Assembly (NCBI RefSeq): GCF_006439335.1
Contig: NZ_SAWY01000027.1
Coordinates: forward strand, 62,001-126,000
Length of the DNA stretch: 64,000 bases
Direction: 5' to 3'
DNA from: Litorilituus lipolyticus
Lineage (GTDB): Bacteria > Pseudomonadota > Gammaproteobacteria > Enterobacterales > Alteromonadaceae
Below, piece after piece: positions 55,132 to 63,388 of the stretch (within the stretch, counting starts at the first letter, position 1; every line of letters begins with the position of its first letter). A program made the translations under genes and the position numbers. The notes under the pieces were generated by a model. That model did not search any database, was not told the origin of the DNA, and saw nothing but the letters and a program-made list of their open reading frames with translations.

Positions 55132-56256
55132 CTATGGAAACACTTCAATTCTTTCATTACCAATATAAACAATAGAAACGTTACTAGATTTATTCACCAT
55201 TTCTTCAATAGCAGAGTTATGCAATGATTTTTTTCGGCCATCAAGGCATATAAAGTAAGCTTTTAAGTCCTTAGAGCCATTTTTACTTGCCATATTTTGC
55301 CAGTTTTGTAACTTGGTAATATCATCAAGGTAAATTTTTAAACGTGCAGAATCGCCTTTTTTATTCATTAAAGCACTTCCTTTTACTTCAAATATTGTAT
55401 TTATATGAGCCATCTTATGAGCATCATTCGAGCAGTTTTTATTCCCGCCTTTATACAAGTTGAATTTACCGTCAAAATGTTGATTGAATATGACCATGTC
55501 GGGTCTGTCGTGCATTCTTGAACCATTGGTTTTAGCGAAAGAAAAGTATGTTTCAAGCGATAGTTGTTGGACACCAAAATTAGCGTCTCTAAATAATTGA
55601 TAAAGGGCGGCAACAGTATTAGCCTCATGACCATTAATCTTTAGTAACTCGTTGCACATAGTAATAAAAGCAGGATTATCGATATTTAATATTGACTGTA
55701 CAGGTGTATCGCTCCCGTAAGAATTACTAAGGTTGACCTTTTCATAAGATTCTTTGGTATCAGTAGGAGCGTTAAAAAAAGAATCTTCACCCTGACAGTA
55801 ATAAGCAAATGATATATGTCTACTTTTACATTGAGCATATATATCAGCAATTCTATTCAGATTGATAGAGCGACCAAGCTCGGGCATATCAATGCAGATA
55901 AACCAAGACTCGACCCCTTTTAGAGCCTCTTTTTCTAGTTTGTCCATATCTGCACAGTAACCATTAGAAGATATCTCATCATGCAAGGCATTTCTGTTAC
56001 CGTATGCCCCTCCCTTAACCTCGATAGCAGCCTTAGGTAAAAGATTTGATTGATAGAATTGCCCGTTTATTTGCTTATCAAATACAACAAGATCAAGTCT
56101 GCTTGAAGATATCGGTTGTTCTCTTGCTATTTGGATTGGAAGAATGCCAGAGCCTATTAAGCTACCATAAGTGATTGCGTGTATCACATCCTCCTTCCCA
56201 CAAAATAGGTTCGTATTACTGAAAATAGATGCCAGAATAGTTCTAGATATCAACAT
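55132..56256 (-). CDS. Protein with two tandem PD-(D/E)XK nuclease-like domains
   Basis: 374 residues that look like an internal duplication. Half 1: Glu22 helix, RLDLVVFD (Asp55), AAIEVKGG (Glu79-x-Lys81), DMDKLEKE, WFICIDM. Half 2: Glu211 helix, RPDMVIFN (Asp253), TIFEVKGS (Glu290-x-Lys292), DDITKLQNW, YFICLDG. Each series D...ExK...KL...(W/Y)FICxD fits the restriction-endonuclease fold, and both active sites look complete. It starts 15 bp after the M15-like gene with AAGGAAAC as ribosome site, so the two form an operon. It probably cuts DNA; a defence role is inference from the island setting. Confidence 0.7.
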   Translation of the reverse strand: MLISRTILASIFSNTNLFCGKEDVIHAITYGSLIGSGILPIQIAREQPISSSRLDLVVFDKQINGQFYQSNLLPKAAIEVKGGAYGNRNALHDEISSNGYCADMDKLEKEALKGVESWFICIDMPELGRSINLNRIADIYAQCKSRHISFAYYCQGEDSFFNAPTDTKESYEKVNLSNSYGSDTPVQSILNIDNPAFITMCNELLKINGHEANTVAALYQLFRDANFGVQQLSLETYFSFAKTNGSRMHDRPDMVIFNQHFDGKFNLYKGGNKNCSNDAHKMAHINTIFEVKGSALMNKKGDSARLKIYLDDITKLQNWQNMASKNGSKDLKAYFICLDGRKKSLHNSAIEEMVNKSSNVSIVYIGNERIEVFP

Positions 56257-56271
56257 TGTGGTTTCCTTACC

Positions 56272-56919
56272 TTATTTGATTAAGTGGATGATTTTTTCAA
56301 ACCTCTTGGATGGGATTATATTCACATATTTTTGATGTATTTTTCCTTTTTTAACTATAGCTTCTTTACTACCAGTATCAGGATTAATTAAAAAGGACTT
56401 AATGTTTTGTTTTGCACTAATATTTTGTGACCAGCGTATGTTAAAAGCGGCGTTATTGTTGAAAAAACATATGTCAGTATAATTTGGTATATTTTCATGC
56501 AACCACCAAGCTAGAGATGGCCAGTCACCAGCTTTCTGAAAATATGGTAAAAATTTCGGGATAACAACACAAGCACTAGCCCCAATAAAACCTTCATTAT
56601 CAGCAATATCCCAAATGTGAGCACCAAAATTACTAGCATTTGAGGCGCAATTCATATTGTTTTTATTACCAAATTCATTCACTTTACTAGACCTATAGCC
56701 TGAACGAATATATAGCCGCCCCCAGGCTTTTTGAATCGGTTCTAGTACCTGCTCACATAACTGAGTTCCAGCCTCTACAGCTATCGCTAAGTTATCAGGT
56801 AAATTGCTAATGTTATTAGCAATGGAAATTTCTGAATATAAAAATTCACGCATGAAAAAGTGTTCAGAAAGCTGAATACGTCCAATTTTTTCTAACTCAT
56901 TAAATAGAGCCTTGTTCAT
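56272..56919 (-). CDS. Peptidase M15-fold (hedgehog/DD-peptidase-like) protein
   Basis: About 215 residues with no signal peptide. LYIRSGYRSSKVNEFGN resembles the M15 substrate loop, NFGAHIWDIADNEG supplies His and Asp candidates for zinc (near 101 and 104/107), and SLAWWLHENIP a distal His (~141). Spacing differs from classical HxxGxAxD DD-peptidases, so it belongs to a divergent cytoplasmic branch I cannot name. ATG 56919 has AGGAG at good spacing; ATG 56922 is too close. First gene of the operon with the dual PD-(D/E)XK protein. Confidence 0.6.
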   Translation of the reverse strand: MNKALFNELEKIGRIQLSEHFFMREFLYSEISIANNISNLPDNLAIAVEAGTQLCEQVLEPIQKAWGRLYIRSGYRSSKVNEFGNKNNMNCASNASNFGAHIWDIADNEGFIGASACVVIPKFLPYFQKAGDWPSLAWWLHENIPNYTDICFFNNNAAFNIRWSQNISAKQNIKSFLINPDTGSKEAIVKKGKIHQKYVNIIPSKRFEKIIHLIK

Positions 56920-57075
56920 CATTAACTCCTTTTAAATTGAAGAAATAAGCTTAATATAGCTAGCTTTAGGGGAATAACGGGTTAACTTTATTAACTCACT
57001 ATACATTAAATGAAAACAATATTTGAATCTAACATAAGCTCATTACATGCCAACTCTAATTTTTTCACGGCTAGT

Positions 57076-59337
57076 TTATTTATTAGGTTCTTTAATAGGC
57101 GCGCGATGCGTAATTATGCCACTCGAACCAACATTAACTTCATCAATATAGTGAATAGCTGACTTTGCTTTATGACCAATATGAGATTTGTATTTGTGCT
57201 TAAAAGTTCTAAATTGTGATTCAATTACTTTAGGCACATCTTTACTAAACCCATTTGCCCAATTAGTTAAATGCTCAACACGGGTTAGGTCGTGCAATAA
57301 CTCTTTAGGTTTGTCGCCTGATTCAAGTAAATCCATCATTTCAGATGAAACATCATCTAGGCCTTGATATTGGTAGCTGTCATTCTCGCCAATATTACTA
57401 GCAGGAGCACTAAACATTTCTTTATGAATAGCTTCTAACTGTTCATCACTAGGAGTAAGTATTTTAGTGTTTTTAATATCCAGCTTCTGATCAAAATTAA
57501 GCTCTGTCACACCAAGCTCTTTTTGCTTGGCTTCAGTTAACTTTTTACGCTCATAATCATAATAGTTCGATATAAGTACAGAACGTATAACAGGGTCGTC
57601 AGCTGGAGGTGCAATATCAACATTTTGTTTATTTGGTGGTTCTTTAATATGACCTTTAAATTGTTCAGCTTTAGTTAAAGATACAGGGTGCTTGTAAAAG
57701 TCGCCTAACGCGTTCCATGCGCCACCGTCAAAGGCTAAAGTCATAGGACTTCGATAGGCAACAATAGTGATGTTGTTGATAAAAGTAATAGTGAATTTAA
57801 CAAGCTTCGCTTTTACCTGTTGGCAAATAACTTGTTTAACAGATAAGCGAACTTTTTCTTTAAGTTGCTGGCGTATCTCATGTTGATGATAATCAAGTAC
57901 ACGCTCGTCAACTTCCCCCCACTCAACTGTTTGAGTTAGTTCAGTAGCTCTATGATTTTTAGATGACTCAATAGATCTAGTTAGTTGCTGAACTTGATCT
58001 TCAAGTTCAGCAATTTGTTTTGGAATAGCGGCAGTCGTGACACCTGACATGATAACTTTTACTAAGTTATCTATCTGGACTTGCTTATCTGCGAGGTTTT
58101 CTTCAAGTCCTTTAATAGCTAGGTCAATGTCTTTTGATTTATGCAATGGTCTAAATATATGATTAGCCGCAAGTCTAACGACAACATCATCAAGCCATAT
58201 TGCATTAAAACTCCAAGCGCGGCATTTACCTGTAGCATTTTGACCTGATGCGCACTTATAGCGGAACTTGTCGTATTTACCTTTTTCTTTATTTTCGTTA
58301 GTTGTGTGGCTTGTCATTTTAGCGCCACAGTGTCCGCATCTAATAATGTCTCGACCTAAAAACAAATAGACTTTATCTGTATGCTCAGGTTTTATATTAC
58401 GATTTTGCCTAGCAGCTCTTAATTTATAAAAAGTATCTTCGTCACAGAGTGGAGGGTAATAATCAGTTAGTACATGCTCAACATCGTCAATGTTTACAAC
58501 CTTCTCACCTAACAAAACACGCTTTTTAAGCATTTGAGAAATACGATTGAGTGTCCAAGTACCATCTTGTTTTTTTGAGCTAGTTAGTACGTCAGGGTAT
58601 TTGTTGTTGAGAAACTTAACAATGCTATGAGTACCCATGCCTTCGTTAATAGCTAAGTTTATTATTTCTTTGGCTATAGGGAATAGAACAGGGTGGGGCT
58701 TAACACTGCCGTCTGAGCAATCAGACCACCACATGTTCGTGCCAACTGACTTAATTGCTATGGCATAACCATCAGCATTGCGTTCACCGTTATTATGTTT
58801 TTCAATAATACCTAAAGCATTGCCATAAGTTCGTTTAGATTTTGTTTTTGACTCTTCGTGAGCGCGAGCAAAAAGCATGATTGAATACATTAAATCCATT
58901 GGGTTTTCTGTAACAGATTTGCCGCTATAAATCTTTTTATCCATACCTGTAACAACAGTAATACCAAGCTCTAGGAGCTTCATAAACAGTCGCTGCGCGC
59001 TTAAAATAGCTTCACGCGATAGACGGTCTAAATTCTCAACAACTAACCAGCTATTATCAGGAATTAGTTTATTTTCTACGGCATCAATAAAACGACCAAG
59101 TTCACCGTCTTTGGCATTCTTACCTTTAAATGCACTAATGCCACTGTCTATCATTTCAACAAGCTCTAAATCTTGCTCGAAAGCAATCTCTTGTGCTGTT
59201 TTTAACTGGCGTGCAAGTGTGCTTCCGCTTGATTGTTTGTCACTCGACCAACGTATGTAGGAGTAGCATTTTTTCTTATCTGAGGGCATAAACCAGTGGG
59301 CATTATTAAAGTTTTTGTATTGCTTTAATGCTCTCAT
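57076..59337 (-). CDS. Large serine recombinase (phage-integrase type)
   Basis: 753 residues. Resolvase domain with catalytic Ser31 (YSYIRWSSDKQ), Q-rich helix, and LDRLSREAI; recombinase domain (~200-320); zinc ribbon CGHC...C...C (~333-370); coiled coil (~400-460: LADKQVQIDNLVKVI, QIAELEDQVQQLTRSIE). After about residue 540 comes an unusual ~210-residue extension with no recognised domain. These enzymes integrate elements at short attB sites, often within genes, and need a recombination directionality factor to excise. It is the best candidate for insertion into rimO. Confidence 0.92.
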   Translation of the reverse strand: MRALKQYKNFNNAHWFMPSDKKKCYSYIRWSSDKQSSGSTLARQLKTAQEIAFEQDLELVEMIDSGISAFKGKNAKDGELGRFIDAVENKLIPDNSWLVVENLDRLSREAILSAQRLFMKLLELGITVVTGMDKKIYSGKSVTENPMDLMYSIMLFARAHEESKTKSKRTYGNALGIIEKHNNGERNADGYAIAIKSVGTNMWWSDCSDGSVKPHPVLFPIAKEIINLAINEGMGTHSIVKFLNNKYPDVLTSSKKQDGTWTLNRISQMLKKRVLLGEKVVNIDDVEHVLTDYYPPLCDEDTFYKLRAARQNRNIKPEHTDKVYLFLGRDIIRCGHCGAKMTSHTTNENKEKGKYDKFRYKCASGQNATGKCRAWSFNAIWLDDVVVRLAANHIFRPLHKSKDIDLAIKGLEENLADKQVQIDNLVKVIMSGVTTAAIPKQIAELEDQVQQLTRSIESSKNHRATELTQTVEWGEVDERVLDYHQHEIRQQLKEKVRLSVKQVICQQVKAKLVKFTITFINNITIVAYRSPMTLAFDGGAWNALGDFYKHPVSLTKAEQFKGHIKEPPNKQNVDIAPPADDPVIRSVLISNYYDYERKKLTEAKQKELGVTELNFDQKLDIKNTKILTPSDEQLEAIHKEMFSAPASNIGENDSYQYQGLDDVSSEMMDLLESGDKPKELLHDLTRVEHLTNWANGFSKDVPKVIESQFRTFKHKYKSHIGHKAKSAIHYIDEVNVGSSGIITHRAPIKEPNK

Positions 59338-59344
59338 ACTTGGC

Positions 59345-59581
59345 TTAGTTGAACAACGAACTGTTTAAACTTTTATAACGTACAGCAAATAAGTGCCTAC
59401 CAAAAGAGGATGCACTAATTTTTAACTTTTCACATAACAAATAAAACTCAATAAGGTCGCAACACAGTAGCTTAGCAACAGCATGTGGTTCATCCTGTTC
59501 TAATAGTTTAATAGTTATTTGTGGTAACGGTCTAGTTGAGCGAATAGTGTTAATGGTTTGAGTTGATAGTATTAAAGGCAT
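59345..59581 (-). CDS. Small protein upstream of the serine recombinase
   Basis: 78 residues (MPLILSTQTINTIRSTRPLP onward), with a likely helix-turn-helix-sized helical core (EPHAVAKLLCCDLIEFYLLCEKLKI). It ends 7 bp before the recombinase start, so the two are co-transcribed. No family is recognised. Size and position would fit a recombination directionality factor, but that is only a guess. Confidence 0.5.
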   Translation of the reverse strand: MPLILSTQTINTIRSTRPLPQITIKLLEQDEPHAVAKLLCCDLIEFYLLCEKLKISASSFGRHLFAVRYKSLNSSLFN

Positions 59582-59729
59582 AACTTGGCTTATAGTTGTT
59601 AGTGATAAGCATAAGTTACAGTCGAGTTGGTGGTATGAGCAATCTAAATACTATTTTTTACCAAAAAAGTGGTTAGATAATTGCTTTAAAACAAAATGAT
59701 AATATTTTGACATTAATTATAATAAACTC

Positions 59730-59750
59730 AGCCGTAATTTTTTTACGGCT
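59730..59750. other. Hairpin upstream of the ATPase/TOPRIM genes
   Basis: AGCCGTAA / TTACGGCT, 8-bp stem with a 5-nt T loop, in the divergent spacer between the recombinase unit and the ATPase gene. May be an operator or RNA hairpin. Confidence 0.45.
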
Positions 59751-59819
59751 CGTCATTTATTATGTTATAGTGCGTTTGTTTTTAATATATGAATAGAAAT
59801 AAGTTGGAGAATCAACCAA

Positions 59820-60932
59820 ATGTTGACAAGGTTTGAAGTAGCAAACTTTAAAAATTTTGATAAAAAGATAACTTTAGATTTAACAGATACTAATATGTAC
59901 TTGTTTAATAAAGACTGCGTCAAAGAAGGGGTTGTAAATAAAGCATTAGTTTATGGTCATAATGGCGTTGGTAAATCAAACTTAGGTTTTGCAATCTTTG
60001 ATATTATCTCACACTTAACAGATAAAAACTCGGCAGCAGAGTGTTATAAGAATTATCTTAATATTTCTAACGACTCTGATATTGCAGAGTTTGTTTTTAC
60101 ATTTCAGTTTGATGGGAATGAAGTGACTTATAGTTATGGAAAGACTGATTTAGAAACTTTAGTTTATGAAGAGATAATGATAAATGGAAATGTATATGCT
60201 TCCATTGACCGTAGAGAAAGCTCGGAAGCAATCATAAATGCAATTGGTGCTGAAAGCTTACGTTCAGATCTTGGAGAGTCCAAAATATCACTTGTTTCTT
60301 ACATCAAGAAAAATTCTGTATTAGAAGATAACTGCGAAAACTTATGTTTCTTTAAGTTTGTAGAGTTCGTTAACGGCATGCTTTTTTTCCGTTCTTTAGA
60401 TAGTAATAGGTATATAGGCTTCCAACAAGGCTCAAGAAGCCTTGGAAAGGATATTATTGAAAATGGTAATGTAAAACATTTTGAAAAATTTCTAAATAGA
60501 GTAGGGATTGAGTGTAGATTAAGTACGATTGAAACTAGTGAGCAAATTGATCTAGCTTTCGACTTTAATGGAAAAAAAGTTTCATTTTTTGAGATTGCTT
60601 CTCAAGGTACAAAGTCCTTGGCACTATTTTATTATTGGTACCAAAGGTTAAAAGGCGATTCAAAAGTAACATTTTTATTTGTAGATGAATTTGATGCCTT
60701 TTATCATCACGCATTGTCTTCTGCTGTTGTTGAGCTTATACGAGATATAGATGCACAGTCTGTAATTACTACTCATAATACTAGTATTATGAGTAATGAG
60801 TTGCTTCGCCCTGATTGTTACTTTTTAATGTATCCAAATAAGATTAGCTCATTAACTAATAATACAAGCAAAGAGTTACGTGAAGCTCATAATATTGAAA
60901 AAATGTATAAAGCTGGGGCGTTTAGTGGCTAA
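59820..60932 (+). CDS. ABC/AAA15-type ATPase of a two-gene defence-like pair
   Basis: 370 residues: MLTRFEVANFKNF start typical of SMC/RecF-like AAA15 ATPases, Walker A YGHNGVGKSN (~45-54), signature-like FEIASQGTKSLALFYY (~250-265), Walker B TFLFVDEFDAFYHH, H-loop SVITTHNTSIMS, and C-terminal ELREAHNIEKMYKAGAF. Partners of this kind work with a TOPRIM or RloB-like protein in AbiL, RloAB, Septu-like and PARIS systems. The downstream gene overlaps it by 8 nt and has TOPRIM-like motifs. Anti-phage role is inference; motifs are direct. Confidence 0.82.
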   Translation: MLTRFEVANFKNFDKKITLDLTDTNMYLFNKDCVKEGVVNKALVYGHNGVGKSNLGFAIFDIISHLTDKNSAAECYKNYLNISNDSDIAEFVFTFQFDGNEVTYSYGKTDLETLVYEEIMINGNVYASIDRRESSEAIINAIGAESLRSDLGESKISLVSYIKKNSVLEDNCENLCFFKFVEFVNGMLFFRSLDSNRYIGFQQGSRSLGKDIIENGNVKHFEKFLNRVGIECRLSTIETSEQIDLAFDFNGKKVSFFEIASQGTKSLALFYYWYQRLKGDSKVTFLFVDEFDAFYHHALSSAVVELIRDIDAQSVITTHNTSIMSNELLRPDCYFLMYPNKISSLTNNTSKELREAHNIEKMYKAGAFSG

Positions 60933-61656
60933 TCACATTTTATTGGTATTTGAAGGAGAGAAGACAGAAAAGTTAGTTTTTCAAAGCTTTAAAGAACACT
61001 TTTTGAATGAAAGCGAAAATACTGTTGTATATGGTGTTTATTGTTCTGAAATATATAGCCTTTATCACAGGCTACATAAAGATCCAGACCTAGATTTTTT
61101 CTTTTATTTAAAAGAAAAACCTCAAAACACTGATTTATTGAAAGATGTTAAGTCTTCAGATGTATCAGAAATATACTTGTTTTTCGATTTTGATGGGCAT
61201 GCAACAGCAGCTGATGATAAAAAACTACAAGCTATGCTTGAACACTTTGATGAAGAAACTGAAAATGGAAAACTGTATATTAGTTATCCGATGGTAGAAG
61301 CAATTAGACATTTATCAACGTCTGTAGAATTTCAAAACGTTGTCGTAAATGCTCGGAATAATATTAAGTATAAAGGATTAGTTCATAAAGAAGGAGATCA
61401 GTTATTAAGAGACTTGTCGGCTTTATCTTTTAGTCAATGGCAATATATTATTGATGAGCATTGCAAAAAATTAAACTATTTAGTTAATGATGTTTTTAGC
61501 CTCCCAACAGATTATATTTCTCAATCGTCTATATTTGAGATACAGCAAAAAAAATACTTAAATAGTCAAAGTAGTGTAGCTGTGTTAAGTGCGTTTCCCA
61601 TTTTTATTGCTGATTATTACGGTTATAAGAAAATAAATGAGATATTAAAGAAATAG
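60925..61656 (+). CDS. TOPRIM/RloB-like putative nuclease, partner of the ATPase
   Basis: About 243 residues from GTG 60925, which overlaps the ATPase stop by 8 nt; an ATG 45 bp upstream is in frame but would read deeper into the ATPase gene. HILLVFEGEKTEKLVF gives the conserved Glu of a TOPRIM fold and IYLFFDFDGHA the DxD motif. The rest is helical and ends YYGYKKINEILKK. The overlap implies tight co-expression. In related pairs the TOPRIM subunit is the toxic effector, cutting tRNA or DNA once released. Confidence 0.72.
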   Translation: MANHILLVFEGEKTEKLVFQSFKEHFLNESENTVVYGVYCSEIYSLYHRLHKDPDLDFFFYLKEKPQNTDLLKDVKSSDVSEIYLFFDFDGHATAADDKKLQAMLEHFDEETENGKLYISYPMVEAIRHLSTSVEFQNVVVNARNNIKYKGLVHKEGDQLLRDLSALSFSQWQYIIDEHCKKLNYLVNDVFSLPTDYISQSSIFEIQQKKYLNSQSSVAVLSAFPIFIADYYGYKKINEILKK

Positions 61657-61699
61657 GATTGTCGGCTATTTTTTAATATCAATAACAGAATTGTAAAAA

Positions 61700-61784
61700 T
61701 ACCACTCAATAAATCTTTCCTGTATAATCCCGCGCATTAAACAACAGCCTCAGCAATGACATTGAAATTGCAATAAAGGCTGTT
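61700..61784 (+). promoter_or_regulatory. Element-borne rimO promoter and leader hairpin (right copy)
   Basis: TACCACTCA, then CCTGTATAATCCCGCGCATT (-10 TATAAT at 61723-61728), followed by a hairpin with arms AACAGCCT (61743-61750) and AGGCTGTT (61777-61784). Homologous to 43830-43905 near the left junction, but with diverged loop and a swapped base pair in the stem. Drives the functional rimO. Confidence 0.75.
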
Positions 61785-61847
61785 AAACCACCACTTATGA
61801 TGCTTTAACCTATCGGTTTGAGTTTAGTTAGATCAGCAGAGCACAAT

Positions 61848-63305
61848 ATGACCGTAGAACAATTCGATCCACAAAACCCATCTAAATTAGCCACTAAAGC
61901 AAGCGATAACATTGCCAAGCAAACAACAACGCTTGAAACTCCAGCTAAGGTTTTAACAGAGCAAAGCAATGCTCAGCAAAATTCAGAACGCGCTGCAAAG
62001 GTAGGCTTCGTGAGTCTGGGGTGCCCTAAAAATCTAGTTGATTCAGAGCGAATTTTAACGCAACTTCGTACAGAAGGTTACGATGTAGTCAATTCGTATG
62101 ATGATGCAGAAATGGTGATTGTTAACACTTGCGGTTTTATTGACTCTGCTGTTCAAGAGTCTCTTGATACTATTGGAGAAGCTCTGGCTGAGAATGGTAA
62201 GGTGTTGGTCACTGGCTGTTTAGGTGCAAAGAAAGATGAAATCATTGAGCTTCATCCTAATGTGTTGGGTGTTACAGGCCCACATGCGTACGATGAAGTT
62301 CTTTCACAAGTACATGAACACGTGGCAAAACCTGAGCATAATCCGTTAATTGATTTAGTACCTGATCATGGCGTTAAACTTACGCCTAAACATTATGCCT
62401 ATTTGAAAATATCAGAAGGGTGCAACCACCGTTGTACATTTTGTATTATTCCGTCAATGCGTGGTGATTTAGATTCGCGCCCTGTGGGTGATGTGATTGG
62501 TGAAGCAAAGCGATTAGTAAATGCTGGCGTTAAAGAGTTATTGGTTATTTCTCAAGATACATCAGCATATGGTGTTGATGTAAAACATAAACTAGATTTT
62601 TACGAAGGTATGCCTGTTAAAACGCACATGCAGCAGCTTTGTGAAGAATTAGCAAAACAGGGCGTATGGGTTCGTTTGCACTATGTATATCCGTACCCGC
62701 ATGTTGATAATATTATTCCATTAATGGCTGAAGGAAAAATTCTTCCTTATCTAGATATTCCTTTTCAACATGCTAATAAGCGTATTCTTAAGTTGATGAA
62801 ACGTCCTGGTAGTTCGGAGCGGGTATTAGAGCGCATTGCTAAATGGCGTGAAATCTGTCCTGAATTAGTGATTCGTTCGACGTTTATTGTTGGTTTCCCG
62901 GGTGAAACAGAAGAAGAATTCCAAGAGTTATTAGACTTTTTAGAAGAAGCTCAGCTTGATCGTGTTGGTTGTTTTAAATATTCACCCGTTGAAGGTGCTA
63001 CAGCAAATGAATTACCAGATCATGTACCAGATGACGTGATGGAAGATAGGCTGCAGCGTTTTATGGCAGTTCAAGCAAAAATTAGTGCTGATAAGCTTCA
63101 GGCGCGCATTGGACAAGAGTACCTTATTTTAGTTGATGAAGTGAATGAACTAGGCATAGTAGGCCGCTCATACATGGATGCGCCAGAAGTGGATGGTAAA
63201 GTATATTTATCTGATGACTATGACGCTAAACCGGGTGATCAACTTTGGGTACAAATTATCCATGCAGATGAGCATGACGTTTGGGGTGTAAGAGTAGAAG
63301 ACTAG
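61848..63305 (+). CDS. rimO: Ribosomal protein S12 methylthiotransferase RimO (chimeric)
   Basis: Radical-SAM enzyme adding a methylthio group to Asp89 of ribosomal protein S12. MTTase N-terminal domain with first cluster Cys59 ([16 protein letters not shown]), then NTCGFID and GCLGAKK; radical-SAM motif [12 protein letters not shown] domain at the C-terminus. ATG 61848 matches the start of the left fragment; an in-frame TTG at 61818 is less likely. About 45 extra N-terminal residues precede the domain. Sequence up to about codon 59 seems to come from the island, the rest from the host. Confidence 0.95.
   Translation: MTVEQFDPQNPSKLATKASDNIAKQTTTLETPAKVLTEQSNAQQNSERAAKVGFVSLGCPKNLVDSERILTQLRTEGYDVVNSYDDAEMVIVNTCGFIDSAVQESLDTIGEALAENGKVLVTGCLGAKKDEIIELHPNVLGVTGPHAYDEVLSQVHEHVAKPEHNPLIDLVPDHGVKLTPKHYAYLKISEGCNHRCTFCIIPSMRGDLDSRPVGDVIGEAKRLVNAGVKELLVISQDTSAYGVDVKHKLDFYEGMPVKTHMQQLCEELAKQGVWVRLHYVYPYPHVDNIIPLMAEGKILPYLDIPFQHANKRILKLMKRPGSSERVLERIAKWREICPELVIRSTFIVGFPGETEEEFQELLDFLEEAQLDRVGCFKYSPVEGATANELPDHVPDDVMEDRLQRFMAVQAKISADKLQARIGQEYLILVDEVNELGIVGRSYMDAPEVDGKVYLSDDYDAKPGDQLWVQIIHADEHDVWGVRVED
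61983..62025 (+). repeat. Right junction repeat (attR) of the rimO island
   Basis: 43-bp direct repeat of 44115-44157 with two mismatches, lying inside rimO codons 46-60. Downstream of it the coding frame continues unbroken into host rimO. Confidence 0.85.
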
Positions 63306-63340
63306 CTGGAATATAAGTAAATTATATCGATGATAAGTAA

Positions 63341-63372
63341 AGTTGGCCTGCACTAACGTAGGTAGGCCAACT
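63341..63372. terminator. Bidirectional terminator between rimO and the yqhD-type gene
   Basis: Stem AGTTGGCCT / AGGCCAACT with a 14-nt loop between two convergent genes. Confidence 0.75.
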
Positions 63373-63388
63373 GTTTGCTTGAACTGAT

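Larger units (their letters stand above)
44158..62025. mobile_element. Integrated genomic island (~17.9 kb) in rimO
   Basis: Bounded by 43-bp near-perfect direct repeats inside rimO. It codes for a large serine recombinase, a tyrosine recombinase, Rep-like and clamp-loader-like proteins, a two-component system, candidate nuclease/ATPase defence genes, and a replacement rimO promoter and 5' coding part at its right end. Either recombinase could be responsible, but the serine recombinase fits insertion into a protein-coding gene best. Exact crossover bases are inferred, within or just after GGGTGCC. Confidence 0.85.

Noticed and set aside
55401..55634. 77-codon ORF within the dual-nuclease gene
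   Set aside because: Shadow frame of the 374-residue gene with no ribosome site or recognisable product.
59708..59724. TTGACA and TATAAT together upstream of the ATPase gene
   Set aside because: They are only about 5 bp apart, so they cannot form one sigma70 promoter.
44158..61700. Insertion sequences or toxin-antitoxin pairs in the island
   Set aside because: No transposase motif, terminal inverted repeats or recognisable antitoxin was found.
43980..62025. Duplicated rimO start as an assembly error
   Set aside because: The two copies differ at many positions in the promoter, leader and N-terminus, and 17.9 kb of mobile-element genes lies between them.
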